Origin: Alphaproteobacteria bacterium | GTDB lineage: Bacteria; Pseudomonadota; Alphaproteobacteria; Caulobacterales; Parvularculaceae | Length of the DNA: 64,000 nt | Direction: 5' to 3' | NCBI GenBank assembly: GCA_016125425.1 | Contig: WGLT01000019.1 | Coordinates: 30,244 to 94,243 of the forward strand | Shown here: piece by piece, positions 16,843 through 34,278 of the stretch | Layout of the letters: every line of letters begins with the position of its first letter | How positions within the stretch are numbered: the stretch's first letter is position 1 | Program-made: the position numbers and the translations under genes | Notes under the pieces: generated by a model | What the model saw: only the letters and a program-made list of their open reading frames with translations | What the model was told of the DNA's origin: nothing | The model's database searches: none

Positions 16843-17355
16843 ATGGACAGAACCCAAAAGGCGGAATCGGTTGAGTGGATCAGCGGCGTGTTCGACAAGA
16901 ATGCGGTCGTGGTGGTCGCGAACACCGGACTCTCCGTCGCCGAAATGTCCGAGCTGCGCGGCGAGCTCCGCAAGGCCGGCGCGAGCATTAAGGTTATCAA
17001 GAACCGGCTCGCCAAGATCGCCATCGCCGGCAAGCCCAGCGAAAAGATCGCCGATCTTTTCAAGGGACCGACGGCGATCGCGTTCTCTGAAGATCCTGTG
17101 GCGGCGGCGAAAGCCGTCGACGCTTTCGCCAAGAAAAACGACAAGCTCGTCATTCTTGGCGGCGCGATGGGCGCGGAAACGCTCGACCAGCAAGGCGTGA
17201 AGGCCTTGGCCTCTATGCCCTCGCGAGAAGAGCTGCTTGCCTCGATCGTGCAGACGATCATGTCGCCGGCCTCGAATCTCGTTTCGGCCGTCACTGCGCC
17301 TGGCGCTCAGATCGCCGGCATCCTCGAAACTCTGGAGAAGCGGGAAGCCGCCTAG
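16843..17355 (+). CDS. rplJ: Ribosomal protein uL10
   Basis: L10 anchors L7/L12 dimers on the GTPase-associated centre and in many bacteria represses its own operon by binding the leader. The 170-residue product has the conserved core [29 protein letters not shown] and [10 protein letters not shown]. Its helical C-terminus recruits L12. Length is normal for alphaproteobacteria. It is followed 43 bases later by rplL. Confidence 0.97.
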   Translation: MDRTQKAESVEWISGVFDKNAVVVVANTGLSVAEMSELRGELRKAGASIKVIKNRLAKIAIAGKPSEKIADLFKGPTAIAFSEDPVAAAKAVDAFAKKNDKLVILGGAMGAETLDQQGVKALASMPSREELLASIVQTIMSPASNLVSAVTAPGAQIAGILETLEKREAA

Positions 17356-17398
17356 AGCGGGCCGATCGCAAAGCCTTTAACTTAACGGGAACAAGACC

Positions 17399-17779
17399 AT
17401 GACCGATCTCAACAAACTTGCCGAAGACCTTGTCGGCCTCACCCTCCTGCAGGCGGCCGAGCTCAAGAACATCCTGAAGGACAAATACGGCATCGAACCG
17501 GCGGCGGGCGCCGTCGCGGTCGCCATGCCGGGCGCGGGCGGCGGCGCGGCCGAAGCGGCTGAGGAAAAGACGGAATTCGACGTCATCCTCGTCGATGCGG
17601 GCGCGCAGAAGATCAATGTGATCAAGGAAGTCCGCGCGATCACGGGGCTCGGCCTCAAGGAAGCCAAGGACCTCACCGAGGCTGGCGGCAAGCCGGTCAA
17701 AGAGGGCGTGTCCAAGGCGGAAGCCGAGGAAATCAAAGCCAAGCTCGAAGCCGCTGGCGCCAAGGTCGAACTCAAATAG
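17399..17779 (+). CDS. rplL: Ribosomal protein bL12 (L7/L12)
   Basis: L7/L12 forms the flexible stalk that recruits translation factors. The 126-residue product has an N-terminal dimerisation helix region, an Ala/Gly-rich hinge (about 36-55) and the globular C-terminal domain with [23 protein letters not shown] at 17399 follows AACGGGAACAAGACC. Confidence 0.98.
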   Translation: MTDLNKLAEDLVGLTLLQAAELKNILKDKYGIEPAAGAVAVAMPGAGGGAAEAAEEKTEFDVILVDAGAQKINVIKEVRAITGLGLKEAKDLTEAGGKPVKEGVSKAEAEEIKAKLEAAGAKVELK

Positions 17780-18057
17780 TCTTGCCATTCCGGCAGGGAT
17801 GGCGGACAGTGCTAGGGCAGGGATTTTTTCCGCAGCGGGGTTGCGCGAGCGACCCCGAGCCCCTATTAACGACGTTCGCCGTCGGCGCGGCTCCGCCGGC
17901 GGCTTTAGGCTTTGCGGCGACGTGCTTCGGTCAATCGAGACGAAATTTTAAGGTCGTGACACCCGCGGCTGTCTGACGGCGGCCTCGCGGGCGCTTTCGT
18001 GCGTGCGGCGTCTTAGCGCCCGCGCGCGCATTGTGTCGACCCGTTATGAGGAAAAAG
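17780..18057 (+). other. rplL-rpoB intergenic region
   Basis: These 278 bases carry a hairpin just after the rplL stop (17784-17791 with 17796-17803, one G-T pair). No T-tract follows the stem directly. It may be an RNA-processing site or a partial attenuator like that before rpoB in enteric bacteria. No promoter was convincing. Confidence 0.4.
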
Positions 18058-22134
<4,077 letters not shown>

Positions 22135-22249
22135 TCACACGACCATGCCCGGACGCCGCGCCGCGGCGATCCGGGGCCGCCGGCATTGCGCCGGTTTCGA
22201 TTAAGGAAAGGACGACGGACCTTCATTCCGTCAACTGAACGAGGTTTTC

Positions 22250-25200
22250 ATGTCCCAGGAATTGCTGAACGTCTTCAATCCGGCCGCGCCACAGCAGACG
22301 TTCAACCAGATCCGGATTTCGCTCGCCTCGCCGGAGAAGATCCTCTCCTGGTCGTTCGGCGAGATCAAAAAGCCCGAGACAATCAACTACCGCACCTTCA
22401 AGCCGGAGCGGGACGGGCTCTTCTGCGCGCGCATTTTCGGCCCCGTGAAGGACTACGAATGCCTTTGCGGCAAGTACAAGCGCATGAAGTACAAAGGCAT
22501 CACCTGCGAAAAATGCGGGGTCGAAGTCACGCTCACCAAAGTGCGCCGCGACCGCATGGGCCATATCGAGCTCGCCGCGCCCGTCGCCCACATCTGGTTC
22601 CTGAAGTCGCTGCCTTCGCGGATCGCGTTGATGCTCGACATGACCCTGAAGGATGTCGAGCGGGTTCTCTATTTCGAGCAGTATATCGTCATCGAGCCGG
22701 GTCTGACGCCGCTTCAACAGCATCAATTGCTGACTGAAGAGGAATATCTGAAGGCCCAGGAAGACTATGGGGAGGACAGCTTCACCGCGGGCATCGGCGC
22801 CGAAGCGATCCGCGAAATCCTCATGTCGATCGACCTCGAAGCCGAGGCCGAGCGCTTGCGCGTCGAAATCGCCGAAGCGACGACCGAGCTGAAGCCGAAA
22901 AAACTCGCCAAGCGCCTCAAGATCATTGACGCCTTCATCCAGTCGGGGAACCGGCCGGAATGGATGATCATGACGGTTATTCCGGTCATTCCGCCGGAAC
23001 TGCGCCCGCTGGTTCCGCTGGACGGCGGCCGTTTCGCGACGTCGGATTTGAATGATCTCTATCGCCGCGTCATCAACCGCAACAACCGCCTGAAGCGTCT
23101 GATAGAACTCAGAGCGCCGGACATCATCGTGCGCAACGAAAAGCGCATGCTGCAGGAGGCGGTCGACGCGCTGTTCGACAACGGCCGGCGCGGGCGGGTC
23201 ATCACGGGCACCAATAAGCGTCCGCTGAAGTCGCTGTCCGACATGCTGAAAGGCAAACAGGGCCGCTTCCGCCAGAACCTTCTCGGCAAGCGCGTCGACT
23301 ATTCGGGCCGTTCGGTCATCGTCGTCGGTCCCGAGCTCAAGCTGCATGAATGCGGCCTGCCGAAAAAGATGGCGCTCGAACTCTTCAAGCCTTTTATCTA
23401 TTCGCGTCTTGACGCGAAGGGCCTTTCGGCGACCGTCAAACAAGCCAAAAAACTCGTCGAAAAAGAACGCCCCGAAGTCTGGGACATTCTCGATGAAGTC
23501 ATTCGCGAGCATCCGGTTCTGTTGAACCGCGCGCCGACTTTGCACCGCCTCGGCATTCAGGCCTTCGAGCCGAAGCTCATTGAGGGCAAGGCGATTCAGC
23601 TGCATCCGCTCGTGTGTACGGCGTTTAACGCCGACTTTGACGGCGACCAGATGGCTGTGCACGTGCCGCTGTCGCTTGAAGCGCAGCTTGAAGCGCGCGT
23701 CCTGATGATGTCGACGAATAACATCCTGTCGCCGGCGAACGGCAAGCCGATCATCGTGCCGTCGCAGGACATCGTTCTCGGCCTTTACTACATCACCATC
23801 GCCAAGGACAACGAACCGGGCGAAGGGATGGTGTTCGGCTCGATGGCGGAAATCGAGCATGCGCTTGCGGCTGGCGTCGTCACTTTGCATTCGAAAATCA
23901 AGGCGCGCTGGGAGTCAGTCGACAAGGATGGCAATCCGATCCGCGAAGTCGTCGAAACGACGCCGGGCCGGATGAAGGTCGCACAAGTGCTGCCGAAAGA
24001 CGGCAACGTGCCCTTCCAGGTCGTCAACCAGCTCCTGACGAAGAAGTCGATCCAGGGTCTCATCGATATCGTCTATCGTCATTGCGGGCAGAAGCAGACG
24101 GTCATTTTCGCCGACCGCATCATGGGCCTCGGCTTCACCGAAGCCTGCAAGGCCGGCATTTCCTTCGGCAAGGATGACATGGTCATTCCGCATGCGAAGC
24201 ATAAACTCGTCGAGGAGACTCGTTCGCTCGTTCGCGACTACGAACAGCAATATGCGGACGGCTTCATCACGCGCGGCGAGAAATACAATAAGGTCGTCGA
24301 CGCCTGGGCGAAGTGCACGGACCGGATCGCCGACGAAATGATGAAAGAGATCTCCACGCGCAAGATCGACAAGGAGACCGGACGCGAAATGGAGATCAAT
24401 TCGATCTACATGATGTCGCATTCGGGCGCGCGGGGTTCTCCCGCGCAGATGAAGCAGCTCGCCGGCATGCGCGGTCTGATGGCCAAACCTTCAGGCGAAA
24501 TCATCGAAACGCCGATTATTTCGAACTTCAAGGAAGGCCTCACCGTGCTCGAGTACTTCAACTCGACCCACGGCGCGCGCAAAGGCTTGGCCGACACCGC
24601 GCTCAAGACGGCGAACTCAGGTTATCTGACGCGCCGTCTCGTCGACGTCGCCCAGGACTGCATCATCCGCGAGGAGGATTGCGGGACCCAGAACGGGATT
24701 ACGATCGAAGCCGTCGTGCAGGCGGGCGAAACCGTTGTGCCGCTTTCCCAGCGCATCCTCGGGCGCACCGCTCTCGTTGACGTCGTCCATCCTGAAAGCG
24801 GGGAGATTCTCGCTGCGGCCGGCGACGAGATCGACGAGCCGCAGGCTGAAGAGATTGAAGGCGCGGGCATTCAGAAAGTCCGGGTGCGTTCGGTTCTCAC
24901 CTGTGACTCGAAAGTCGGCGTATGCGCCAAATGCTACGGCCGCGACCTCGCGCGGGGCAGCCACGTCAATATCGGCGAAGCCGTCGGCGTCATTGCGGCG
25001 CAGTCCATCGGCGAGCCGGGAACGCAGCTGACCATGCGGACCTTCCACATCGGCGGCACCGCCCAGGTCGGCGACACCTCGTTCATCGAGGCGAGCCATG
25101 ACGGCGTCATTGAGTTCGAGAATCGGAGCGTCGTTAAGGATTCCTCCGGCGATCTCATCGTGATGGGCCGGAACACCTTACTGAAGATTGTTGATGAAAC

Positions 25201-26461
25201 CGGCAAGGAGCATGCGTCCTATAAGGTCTCGCACGGCGCCAAGCTGCGCGTCGACGCTGGCGCCAAGGTTGCGCGCGGACAGCGTCTGGCGGACTGGGAT
25301 CCCTATACGATTCCGATCCTCACCGAGATCGCCGGCAAGGTGAAATTCGAAGATCTCACCGAAGGCTTTTCGATGCAGGTCGTCGCCGACGAGGCGACCG
25401 GTATCGCCAGTCGCGTGGTTACTGACTGGCGCGCCAATCCGCGCGCGGCGGACATGAAGCCGGCGATCGCGATCGTCGACGACAAGGGCAAGATTTTGAA
25501 ATTGCCCTCGACAGGCGGGGGGGCGCGTTATCAGCTTCCTGTCGACGCGATCCTTTCAGTCGAGGACGGCGATGCGGTGCGCGTCGGCGACGCGCTCGCG
25601 CGCATCCCGACAGAAGGCGCCAAGACCCGGGACATCACAGGCGGTCTCCCGCGCGTCGCCGAGCTTTTCGAAGCGCGGCGGCCGAAAGACCATGCGATTA
25701 TCGCGGAGGTCGACGGCCGGGTCGAATTCGGACGCGACTACAAGAACAAGCGCCGTATCCGCATCATTCCGACCGACGAGAACCTTGAGCCCATCGATTA
25801 TCTTGTGCCGAAGGGCAAGCATATCGCCGTTCAGGAAGGCGATTTCATCGCCAAAGGCGAGTATCTGATGGACGGCAATCCGGCGCCGCACGATATCCTC
25901 CAGATCATGGGGATCGAGGCGCTGGCGAACTACCTGATCAACGAGATCCAGGAAGTTTACCGGCTGCAGGGCGTGCCGATCAACGACAAGCACATCGAAG
26001 TGATCGTCCGCCAGATGCTGCAAAAGATCGAGGTGACCGATCCGGGCGATTCGATGTTCCTGAAGGAAGAGCAGGTCGACAAGCTCGAATTCGAGGAGAC
26101 GAACGCCAAGCTCGAGGCCGAGGGCAAGACTCCGGCCAAGGGCGCTCCGGTCCTTCTGGGCATCACCAAGGCGTCGCTGCAAACGCGCTCATTTATTTCC
26201 GCCGCCTCCTTCCAGGAGACGACGCGCGTCCTGACCGAGGCCGCCGTCAACGGCAAGGTCGATACGCTCGAAGGGCTGAAAGAGAACGTCATTGTCGGCC
26301 GCCTCATTCCGGCCGGCACCGGCGGAATGATGTCGCGCCACATCCTCGAAGCCGAGCGTCGCGACGCCGCGCTCATCGCCGAACGGGAGAAGCGCGCGGC
26401 GGCGGCGCTGCCGACGCCGGAATCGGCGGAAGGCGCCGAGGAGCCCGCGGCCGCGGAGTAG
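22250..26461 (+). CDS. rpoC: RNA polymerase beta' subunit
   Basis: RpoC carries the catalytic magnesium. The 1403-residue product shows the N-terminal zinc site ([20 protein letters not shown]), the active-site [12 protein letters not shown] and the second zinc cysteine cluster ([16 protein letters not shown]). The trigger-loop region [14 protein letters not shown] is present. It is 115 bases after rpoB, with an intrinsic terminator 26 bases beyond its stop. The Ala/Glu-rich C-terminal tail is common in alphaproteobacteria. Confidence 0.98.
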   Translation: MSQELLNVFNPAAPQQTFNQIRISLASPEKILSWSFGEIKKPETINYRTFKPERDGLFCARIFGPVKDYECLCGKYKRMKYKGITCEKCGVEVTLTKVRRDRMGHIELAAPVAHIWFLKSLPSRIALMLDMTLKDVERVLYFEQYIVIEPGLTPLQQHQLLTEEEYLKAQEDYGEDSFTAGIGAEAIREILMSIDLEAEAERLRVEIAEATTELKPKKLAKRLKIIDAFIQSGNRPEWMIMTVIPVIPPELRPLVPLDGGRFATSDLNDLYRRVINRNNRLKRLIELRAPDIIVRNEKRMLQEAVDALFDNGRRGRVITGTNKRPLKSLSDMLKGKQGRFRQNLLGKRVDYSGRSVIVVGPELKLHECGLPKKMALELFKPFIYSRLDAKGLSATVKQAKKLVEKERPEVWDILDEVIREHPVLLNRAPTLHRLGIQAFEPKLIEGKAIQLHPLVCTAFNADFDGDQMAVHVPLSLEAQLEARVLMMSTNNILSPANGKPIIVPSQDIVLGLYYITIAKDNEPGEGMVFGSMAEIEHALAAGVVTLHSKIKARWESVDKDGNPIREVVETTPGRMKVAQVLPKDGNVPFQVVNQLLTKKSIQGLIDIVYRHCGQKQTVIFADRIMGLGFTEACKAGISFGKDDMVIPHAKHKLVEETRSLVRDYEQQYADGFITRGEKYNKVVDAWAKCTDRIADEMMKEISTRKIDKETGREMEINSIYMMSHSGARGSPAQMKQLAGMRGLMAKPSGEIIETPIISNFKEGLTVLEYFNSTHGARKGLADTALKTANSGYLTRRLVDVAQDCIIREEDCGTQNGITIEAVVQAGETVVPLSQRILGRTALVDVVHPESGEILAAAGDEIDEPQAEEIEGAGIQKVRVRSVLTCDSKVGVCAKCYGRDLARGSHVNIGEAVGVIAAQSIGEPGTQLTMRTFHIGGTAQVGDTSFIEASHDGVIEFENRSVVKDSSGDLIVMGRNTLLKIVDETGKEHASYKVSHGAKLRVDAGAKVARGQRLADWDPYTIPILTEIAGKVKFEDLTEGFSMQVVADEATGIASRVVTDWRANPRAADMKPAIAIVDDKGKILKLPSTGGGARYQLPVDAILSVEDGDAVRVGDALARIPTEGAKTRDITGGLPRVAELFEARRPKDHAIIAEVDGRVEFGRDYKNKRRIRIIPTDENLEPIDYLVPKGKHIAVQEGDFIAKGEYLMDGNPAPHDILQIMGIEALANYLINEIQEVYRLQGVPINDKHIEVIVRQMLQKIEVTDPGDSMFLKEEQVDKLEFEETNAKLEAEGKTPAKGAPVLLGITKASLQTRSFISAASFQETTRVLTEAAVNGKVDTLEGLKENVIVGRLIPAGTGGMMSRHILEAERRDAALIAEREKRAAAALPTPESAEGAEEPAAAE

Positions 26462-26487
26462 GGATGGAAATATAAAATCTAATGATG

Positions 26488-26511
26488 CGATGGCGGCTTC
26501 GGCCGCCATCG
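26488..26511 (+). terminator. Terminator after rpoBC
   Basis: A perfect 10-bp stem (26488-26497 with 26502-26511) is closed by a TTCG tetraloop. The following T-content is modest. Being symmetrical, it may also stop transcripts of the convergent sulfotransferase gene. Confidence 0.65.
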
Positions 26512-26540
26512 TCGATTGATTGACAGTGGACGAGGAAGAA

Positions 26541-27536
26541 CTACGCCGCTTCCATCACCAAGTCGTAGAGAGGACTGCCCTTCAACACCCGATCAATTAT
26601 CGAATCAAGAAAGTTATATTGATCGTCTCGTGGCGACGGTTGTGGATGAAACAGTCTATTTTTCATATTTAGAATGCCGTGCCCGATCTCGGATGTGAAC
26701 GATAGTCCAGCAAAGTCAAAGAGGCGACGAGTCTCATCAGCAGGATTTTTCTCAAAGGATTCATAAAGCGCAACAGTGTAACGCGGTGCGCCTTGAAGGG
26801 CGACGTAAGGGATTTCATTTACATATCGCCAGCGCCACAGCTCGCTCTCAAAGAGCAATTCTCGGCTAAATGCTCCCATTCGTTTCGAAGTCTCGCCAAA
26901 ATGTGGGAGAATTGACTCCAGCGTGGCGAGATTTTCTCGATAGACGCGTTCCTGTCCTGCCACTGCGGCATAACGTCGATACCACGACACAAGAAACGCT
27001 TTAGGTGCTCGAATGTTGTGGACGACTTTCATAGTATGCTCGTCGTGATACGCGTCGAGAATCCATCCTTGGTTAAGCAATATTTTGAAAACTGGGATTG
27101 CCTCGTTGAGAAGCCGAGGGTCGGCATAGAGAAGAGATGCCGGCCATTGCTCCCGTAGAAGCGGCGGGGCGGCGAGGCCCAGTAGGCGCCGTAGAGAGGC
27201 TCGGGACAAACAATGCTGTGCGACCAAACGCCTTATGCGTGATGGGGCGAAGTTTTTAGCGGTTACGCCAATGCGATCGCGGTTGCTGACTTCGCGTGAC
27301 GCGGTGGCTATTGCGCGTCGCCAAGCGTCAATGAAATCGCGGTCGGACCCTAACGGCGAGAATCCTGGCCTAAGCCCAGAAAACGGATTGTGAAGAGTCT
27401 CATTGGGTTCATTGCGGCAGAGAGTCGCTGGATGTTTATCGAAAGCGTCGAGCAACCGATTGGAGCCGGAGCGGCCATGTCCGATAATAACAATGTAAAA
27501 TGAATCGCTCGATTGCGAACTCAACTCCCCGATCAT
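26541..27536 (-). CDS. Sulfotransferase-family protein, likely acquired
   Basis: The 331-residue product opens with FYIVIIGHGRSGSNRLLDAF, the 5'-phosphosulfate-binding loop that sulfotransferases use to bind PAPS. HTMKVVHNIRAPKAFLVSWYRRYA, around residues 168-191, resembles the 3'-phosphate-binding region. No signal peptide or membrane segment is visible, so it is probably cytoplasmic; its acceptor substrate is unknown. It lies on the minus strand between rpoC and rpsL, where most bacteria have nothing. Its DNA is visibly richer in A/T and uses codons its neighbours avoid, which suggests horizontal acquisition. The family is diverse, so only the class is assigned. Confidence 0.75.
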   Translation of the reverse strand: MIGELSSQSSDSFYIVIIGHGRSGSNRLLDAFDKHPATLCRNEPNETLHNPFSGLRPGFSPLGSDRDFIDAWRRAIATASREVSNRDRIGVTAKNFAPSRIRRLVAQHCLSRASLRRLLGLAAPPLLREQWPASLLYADPRLLNEAIPVFKILLNQGWILDAYHDEHTMKVVHNIRAPKAFLVSWYRRYAAVAGQERVYRENLATLESILPHFGETSKRMGAFSRELLFESELWRWRYVNEIPYVALQGAPRYTVALYESFEKNPADETRRLFDFAGLSFTSEIGHGILNMKNRLFHPQPSPRDDQYNFLDSIIDRVLKGSPLYDLVMEAA

Positions 27537-27926
27537 ATAATTAGGTTTTCCATGCTGGCTTCGAAAGGATATGCTAAGTCATTGTCTTATATGCAAATTT
27601 AATTAATTTTTGTGTTATCCACGCTGATAGTCAACAATCCTGGCGAGCCCTCCCTCGCCTCCAAGCGCGTAACTAAAAACCTATCGAGAATGCGCCCCGC
27701 GGTATTGACCGCGCCGATTCACCCGTTTAGGAGAAGCGCCGCTGGAAGGCCGGCTGTCCGGCGCGGCGGAGACGCCCGCGCGGGAAACGCGGCCCGCTTA
27801 GCTTAGAGATTGTGACGAAGTTTGGTTGAGCGGTGTTCCGCCGGACGGGGCCCCGCTCGTTTGCGTCGTTCAGGACCTGGCTTCTGGCGGCGCGCCCAAG
27901 GCCGATTTCGAGGATTTGGAGAACGG
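27537..27926. other. Intergenic region, sulfotransferase / rpsL
   Basis: These 390 bases have two parts. About 27537-27640 is markedly A/T-rich and belongs with the sulfotransferase gene. From about 27640 the GC-rich composition of the host returns, with a promoter for rpsL and a structured leader. Small hairpins occur in the leader, but none has a T-tract. Confidence 0.5.
27705..27733 (+). promoter_or_regulatory. Probable promoter of the str operon (rpsL-rpsG-fusA-tuf)
   Basis: TTGACC (27705-27710), a 17-base spacer and TAGGAG (27728-27733). The -35 is strong and the -10 weak. The leader to rpsL would be about 187 bases. Confidence 0.45.
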
Positions 27927-28298
27927 ATGCCGACGATCCAACAGCTGATCCGCAAACCGCGGTCGCCCCGCCGGAAGATCAACAAGGTCCCGGCGATGCA
28001 GGCGTGCCCGCAAAAGCGCGGGGTGTGCACGCGCGTCTACACGACGACGCCGAAGAAGCCGAACTCGGCGCTTCGGAAAGTCGCGAAGATCCGCCTCACC
28101 AACGGCCATGAGGTGATCGGCTACATTCCGGGCGAGGGCCACAATCTTCAGGAGCACTCGGTGGTCCTGATCCGCGGCGGGCGCGTGAAGGACCTTCCGG
28201 GCGTCCGCTATCACATTATCCGCGGCGTCCTCGACACCCAAGGCGTCAAGGACCGCAAGCAACGCCGCTCGCTCTACGGCGCCAAGCGCCCGAAATAG
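27927..28298 (+). CDS. rpsL: Ribosomal protein uS12
   Basis: S12 sits at the decoding centre and governs translational accuracy. From the ATG at 27927 ([14 protein letters not shown]) it is 123 residues; the upstream open frame is not conserved. [13 protein letters not shown] carries Lys43, and [13 protein letters not shown] carries the second streptomycin-related lysine. Both are in the wild-type state, so ribosomal streptomycin resistance is not predicted. A GGAG ribosome-binding site precedes the start. Confidence 0.98.
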   Translation: MPTIQQLIRKPRSPRRKINKVPAMQACPQKRGVCTRVYTTTPKKPNSALRKVAKIRLTNGHEVIGYIPGEGHNLQEHSVVLIRGGRVKDLPGVRYHIIRGVLDTQGVKDRKQRRSLYGAKRPK

Positions 28299-28307
28299 GA
28301 CAGGCTC

Positions 28308-28778
28308 ATGTCACGTCGTCGTCGCGCAGAGAAAAGAGAAATCCATCCCGATCCCAAATTCGGCGATCGCATGGTTTCGAAGTTCATGAATTACGTCATG
28401 GTGGACGGCAAGAAGCCGGCCGCCGAGAAGATCGTCTACGGCGCGCTCGACCGCATCGAAGCGAAGCTGCGCCGCCCGCCGGTCGATCTGTTCAAGGAAG
28501 CGCTGGACAATGTAACGCCCTCAATCGAGGTGCGTTCGCGGCGTGTCGGCGGCGCGACCTATCAGGTCCCCGTTGAAGTGCGTCCTGAGCGCAAGCAGGC
28601 GCTCGCCATGCGCTGGATCATCTCGGCCGCGCGCGCGCGCAACGAAACGACCATGATCGACCGGCTTTCGAACGAAATCATGGACGCCGCCCAAAATCGC
28701 GGCGCGGCCGTAAAGAAGCGCGAGGACACGCACCGCATGGCGGAAGCGAACCGCGCCTTCTCGCATTATCGCTGGTAA
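28308..28778 (+). CDS. rpsG: Ribosomal protein uS7
   Basis: S7 nucleates assembly of the 30S head and contacts the exit-site tRNA. The 156-residue product begins [20 protein letters not shown], with the conserved [20 protein letters not shown] and [11 protein letters not shown]. It is in the str operon, 9 bases after rpsL. Length is normal. Confidence 0.98.
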   Translation: MSRRRRAEKREIHPDPKFGDRMVSKFMNYVMVDGKKPAAEKIVYGALDRIEAKLRRPPVDLFKEALDNVTPSIEVRSRRVGGATYQVPVEVRPERKQALAMRWIISAARARNETTMIDRLSNEIMDAAQNRGAAVKKREDTHRMAEANRAFSHYRW

Positions 28779-28805
28779 CGAACGAGTCTTTGAGGACGCC
28801 TGGTC

Positions 28806-30884
<2,079 letters not shown>

Positions 30885-30976
30885 GAGCTTTAACGAAGGA
30901 CGCCTTGCTCCGCGAAAAAACCGAAGCGGTAGGAAAAACGAAACTGGGAATGTCGTCAGGAGACGGAGAGAAGTAA

Positions 30977-32152
30977 ATGGCTAAAGCAAAATTCGAACGC
31001 ACGAAGCCGCATGCGAACGTCGGCACGATTGGTCACGTCGACCACGGCAAGACGACCCTGACGGCCGCCATCACGAAGTATTATGGCGAGTTCAAGGCCT
31101 ATGATCAGATCGACGCCGCGCCAGAGGAAAAAGCGCGCGGCATCACGATCTCTACGGCGCATGTCGAGTATGAAACCGAAAAGCGCCACTACGCTCACGT
31201 CGACTGCCCCGGTCACGCCGACTATGTGAAGAACATGATCACCGGCGCCGCGCAGATGGACGGCGCCATTCTCGTCGTTAGCGCGGCTGACGGCCCCATG
31301 CCGCAAACCCGCGAACACATCCTGCTCGCCCGCCAGGTCGGCGTGCCGGCGATCGTCGTGTATCTGAACAAAGTCGATCAGGTGGACGACCAGGAGCTTC
31401 TCGACCTCGTCGAAATGGAAGTGCGCGAGCTTCTTTCATCGTATGAATTTCCGGGCGACGAAATCCCGATCATCAAGGGATCGGCGCTCGCCGCGCTGGA
31501 AGGCCGCGACCCGGAAATCGGGGAGAATTCCATTCGTGAACTGATGAAGGCGGTTGACGAGTATATCCCGACGCCGGAGCGTCCGATCGACCAGCCCTTC
31601 CTTCTGCCGATTGAGGACGTCTTTTCGATCTCGGGTCGCGGCACGGTTGTGACGGGCCGGGTTGAGCGCGGCGTGGTTACGGTTGGCGACGAACTCGAAA
31701 TCGTCGGCATTCGCGCGACGCAAAAGACGACCTGCACGGGCGTTGAGATGTTCCGCAAGCTGCTTGATCGCGGCGAGGCGGGCGACAATGTCGGCGTTCT
31801 TCTTCGCGGCATCGAGCGTACGGGCGTTGAGCGCGGACAGGTGCTGTGCAAGCCCGGCACTGTCACCCCGCACACGAAATTTGTGGCCGAAGCCTACATC
31901 CTCACCAAAGAGGAAGGCGGCCGCCACACGCCGTTCTTCACGAATTATCGTCCGCAATTCTATTTCCGCACCACGGACGTGACCGGCGTCGTCACGCTCA
32001 AGGAAGGCACGGAGATGGTCATGCCGGGCGACAACGTCGAGCTCAATGTCGAGCTGATCGTGCCGATCGCCATGGAGGAGAAGCTCCGCTTCGCCATCCG
32101 CGAAGGCGGCCGTACGGTCGGCGCCGGGATCGTGTCGAAGATCATCGAGTAG
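30977..32152 (+). CDS. tuf: Elongation factor Tu
   Basis: EF-Tu delivers aminoacyl-tRNA to the ribosome. The 391-residue product contains [34 protein letters not shown] and [12 protein letters not shown], the G1, G3 and G4 motifs. Domains II and III end in the typical [14 protein letters not shown]. Many alphaproteobacteria have a second tuf copy elsewhere; none is in this window. The ribosome-binding site is GGAGAG. Confidence 0.98.
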   Translation: MAKAKFERTKPHANVGTIGHVDHGKTTLTAAITKYYGEFKAYDQIDAAPEEKARGITISTAHVEYETEKRHYAHVDCPGHADYVKNMITGAAQMDGAILVVSAADGPMPQTREHILLARQVGVPAIVVYLNKVDQVDDQELLDLVEMEVRELLSSYEFPGDEIPIIKGSALAALEGRDPEIGENSIRELMKAVDEYIPTPERPIDQPFLLPIEDVFSISGRGTVVTGRVERGVVTVGDELEIVGIRATQKTTCTGVEMFRKLLDRGEAGDNVGVLLRGIERTGVERGQVLCKPGTVTPHTKFVAEAYILTKEEGGRHTPFFTNYRPQFYFRTTDVTGVVTLKEGTEMVMPGDNVELNVELIVPIAMEEKLRFAIREGGRTVGAGIVSKIIE

Positions 32153-32171
32153 CAAATCATCGGAGTACGGC

Positions 32172-32209
32172 GCGGACCGGCGAGTCGCCGGTCCGCTCTT
32201 TCTTTTCTT
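32172..32209 (+). terminator. Strong intrinsic terminator between tuf and rpsJ
   Basis: An 11-bp perfect stem (32172-32182 with 32186-32196; the last pair may stay open) is followed by TCTTTCTTTTC. It ends about 32 bases before the rpsJ ATG, leaving no space for a complete promoter. Confidence 0.85.
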
Positions 32210-32241
32210 AGGAAACAGGCAAACGAAGCGTTATCGGGCCC

Positions 32242-32553
32242 ATGCAGCAGAACATCCGCATAAGATTAAAGGCGTTCGATCACCGCGTGCTCGACGCTTC
32301 GACGAAGGAAATCGTCAACACCGCGAAACGCACGGGCGCGCAGGTGCGGGGACCCATCCCGCTTCCCACGCGCATTGAGCGATTTACGGTCAACCGGTCG
32401 CCGCATATCGACAAGAAGAGCCGCGAGCAGTTCGAGATGAGAACGCATAAGCGCGTGCTCGATATCGTCGATCCGACCCCGCAGACGGTCGACGCTCTGA
32501 TGAAGCTCGATCTGTCGGCCGGCGTCGACGTCGAAATCAGACTGGGCGCTTGA
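32242..32553 (+). CDS. rpsJ: Ribosomal protein uS10 (NusE)
   Basis: S10 is a 30S head protein that also partners NusB in antitermination and binds the NusG KOW domain. The 103-residue product has [20 protein letters not shown] and [20 protein letters not shown]. It is the first gene of the S10 operon, directly after a strong terminator. Length equals that of E. coli. Confidence 0.98.
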   Translation: MQQNIRIRLKAFDHRVLDASTKEIVNTAKRTGAQVRGPIPLPTRIERFTVNRSPHIDKKSREQFEMRTHKRVLDIVDPTPQTVDALMKLDLSAGVDVEIRLGA

Positions 32554-32573
32554 GGGGCGAAGGAGCAAGGATC

Positions 32574-33320
32574 ATGCGCACAGGGCTCATCGCCAGAAAA
32601 GTCGGCATGACGCGGATCTACCGCGAGGACGGCGCGCATGTGCCGGTCACGGTCATGCATGTCGACAACTGCCAGGTCGTCGGCCAGCGCACGGTCGACA
32701 AGCATGGATACACCGCGCTGCAACTCGGCGCAGGCGAGAAAAAAGCAAAACGCGTCAATCGCGCCGAGCGCGGCCAGTTCGCGAAGGCGAATGTCGCGCC
32801 GAAAGCCCGTCTCGCCGAGTTTCGCGTGAGCGACGACAATCTGATCGATGTCGGCGCGGAGCTTTCGGCCGAGCATTTTCGACCGGGCCAGAAGGTCGAT
32901 GTTAGCGGCGTCACAATCGGCAAGGGTTTCGCCGGCGCGATGAAGCGGCACAATTTCGGCGGCCTTCGCGCGTCGCATGGCGTCTCGATTTCACACCGCT
33001 CGCACGGTTCGACCGGGCAGCGTCAGGATCCCGGCAAGGTCTTCAAAGGCAAGAAGATGGCCGGGCATATGGGCGTCCGTCAGCGCACCACGCAAAATAT
33101 CGAAGTCGTTCGCGTCGACGCCGAGCGCGGCCTTATTTTGCTGAAGGGCGCCGTGCCGGGCCCCAAGGGCGGCTGGGTGACGATCAAGGACGCGGTGAAG
33201 ACGCCGGCTCCGGCTGATGCGCCGAAACCGGGCGCGATCCGCGCGAAGAATGAAGCAAAGCCCGCGGCCGGGAAGCCGGCGGCGGCCGACTCCGAAACCG
33301 CTGAGAAGGGCGAAGAATAA
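32574..33320 (+). CDS. rplC: Ribosomal protein uL3
   Basis: L3 is an early assembly protein near the peptidyl transferase centre. From the ATG at 32574 ([20 protein letters not shown]) it is 248 residues. The conserved [20 protein letters not shown] and [19 protein letters not shown] are present. A disordered Ala/Pro/Lys-rich tail of about 35 residues makes it longer than E. coli L3 (209). Its stop overlaps the start of rplD by one base. Confidence 0.97.
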   Translation: MRTGLIARKVGMTRIYREDGAHVPVTVMHVDNCQVVGQRTVDKHGYTALQLGAGEKKAKRVNRAERGQFAKANVAPKARLAEFRVSDDNLIDVGAELSAEHFRPGQKVDVSGVTIGKGFAGAMKRHNFGGLRASHGVSISHRSHGSTGQRQDPGKVFKGKKMAGHMGVRQRTTQNIEVVRVDAERGLILLKGAVPGPKGGWVTIKDAVKTPAPADAPKPGAIRAKNEAKPAAGKPAAADSETAEKGEE

Positions 33321-33937
33321 TGAAGATCAACGTCCTCACTCTCGACAACGGCAAGGCGGGATCGATCGATCTCGACGAGACCGTGTTCGGCCTCGAGCCG
33401 AGGAAAGACATTCTGCACCGCATGGTGGTCTATCAGCTCGCCAAGCGTCAGCAGGGCACGCATCGGGCCAAGCCGCGCAATGAGGTCAAGGCGACATCGA
33501 AGAAGATGTATCGCCAGAAAGGCACCGGCGGCGCGCGTCACGGCAATAAGGCCGCCCCGCAATTCCGCGGCGGGGGCGTTGCACATCCGCCGCGTCCGCG
33601 CAGCCACTCGATTGACCTGCCGAAGAAAGTGCGCCGGCTTGCGCTCAAACACGCGCTTTCCGCAAAGCGCGCCGCCAATGAGCTTGTGATCCTCGATGCG
33701 GCGGCGCTCGACGAAGCCAAAACGAAGTCGCTTGTCGAGCGTTTCGGCAAGCTCGGCCTCTCGAACGCGTTGATCGTCGATGCGGCCGTGGATGAGAAAT
33801 TCGGGCTCGCCGCGCGTAATATTCCGAATATCGACGTGCTGCCGCTCGCCGGCGCCAATGTTTACGACATCCTGCGGCGCGAAAAGCTCGTCTTGACGAA
33901 AGCAGCCGTTGAAGGGTTGGAGGCCCGCCTGAAATGA
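33320..33937 (+). CDS. rplD: Ribosomal protein uL4
   Basis: L4 lines the exit tunnel and in enteric bacteria attenuates its own S10 operon. The 205-residue product contains the extended-loop sequence [20 protein letters not shown], which reaches the tunnel, and [20 protein letters not shown]. It overlaps rplC (1 base) and rplW (4 bases). A comparable L4-mediated control here is possible, given the terminator before rpsJ, but is unproven. Confidence 0.97.
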   Translation: MKINVLTLDNGKAGSIDLDETVFGLEPRKDILHRMVVYQLAKRQQGTHRAKPRNEVKATSKKMYRQKGTGGARHGNKAAPQFRGGGVAHPPRPRSHSIDLPKKVRRLALKHALSAKRAANELVILDAAALDEAKTKSLVERFGKLGLSNALIVDAAVDEKFGLAARNIPNIDVLPLAGANVYDILRREKLVLTKAAVEGLEARLK

Positions 33938-34260
33938 CGAAGGCCCCGAAACAAGCCGCCAAGGCGCAGTTCGCCGAAAAGCATTTCGACACGCTGATTG
34001 CGCCGGTGATCACCGAGAAATCGACTCTGGCGTCGGAGAACAGCCAGGTCGTGTTCAAGGTTCCGCTGACCGCGACCAAGCCTGAGATCGCGGCCGCCGT
34101 CGAGTCGCTCTTCAAGGTGAAAGTGAAGGCGGTCAACACGTTGAGAACCAAAGGCAAGCACAAGCAGTTTCGCGGGCGCGTCTATACGCGCTCGACCGTG
34201 AAAAAGGCGATCGTGACCCTCGAGGAAGGGCACGCAATTGACATCACCACAGGACTCTAA
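33934..34260 (+). CDS. rplW: Ribosomal protein uL23
   Basis: L23 lies at the tunnel exit and docks trigger factor and SRP. The 108-residue product has [20 protein letters not shown] and the C-terminal [20 protein letters not shown]. An N-terminal basic extension of about 15 residues is slightly longer than in E. coli. It overlaps rplD by 4 bases. Confidence 0.96.
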   Translation: MTKAPKQAAKAQFAEKHFDTLIAPVITEKSTLASENSQVVFKVPLTATKPEIAAAVESLFKVKVKAVNTLRTKGKHKQFRGRVYTRSTVKKAIVTLEEGHAIDITTGL

Positions 34261-34278
34261 CCGGACGGATACGGACCA

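Noticed and set aside
17784..17803. Hairpin after rplL considered as a terminator
   Set aside because: No T-tract follows the stem, so it is recorded only as possible structure.
22223..23890. A 555-residue minus-strand frame over rpoC
   Set aside because: It is a mirror of the rpoC coding sequence with no motif or ribosome-binding site.
27822..27926. N-terminal extension of rpsL
   Set aside because: The added 35 residues are not conserved in S12 and the ATG at 27927 has a GGAG site.
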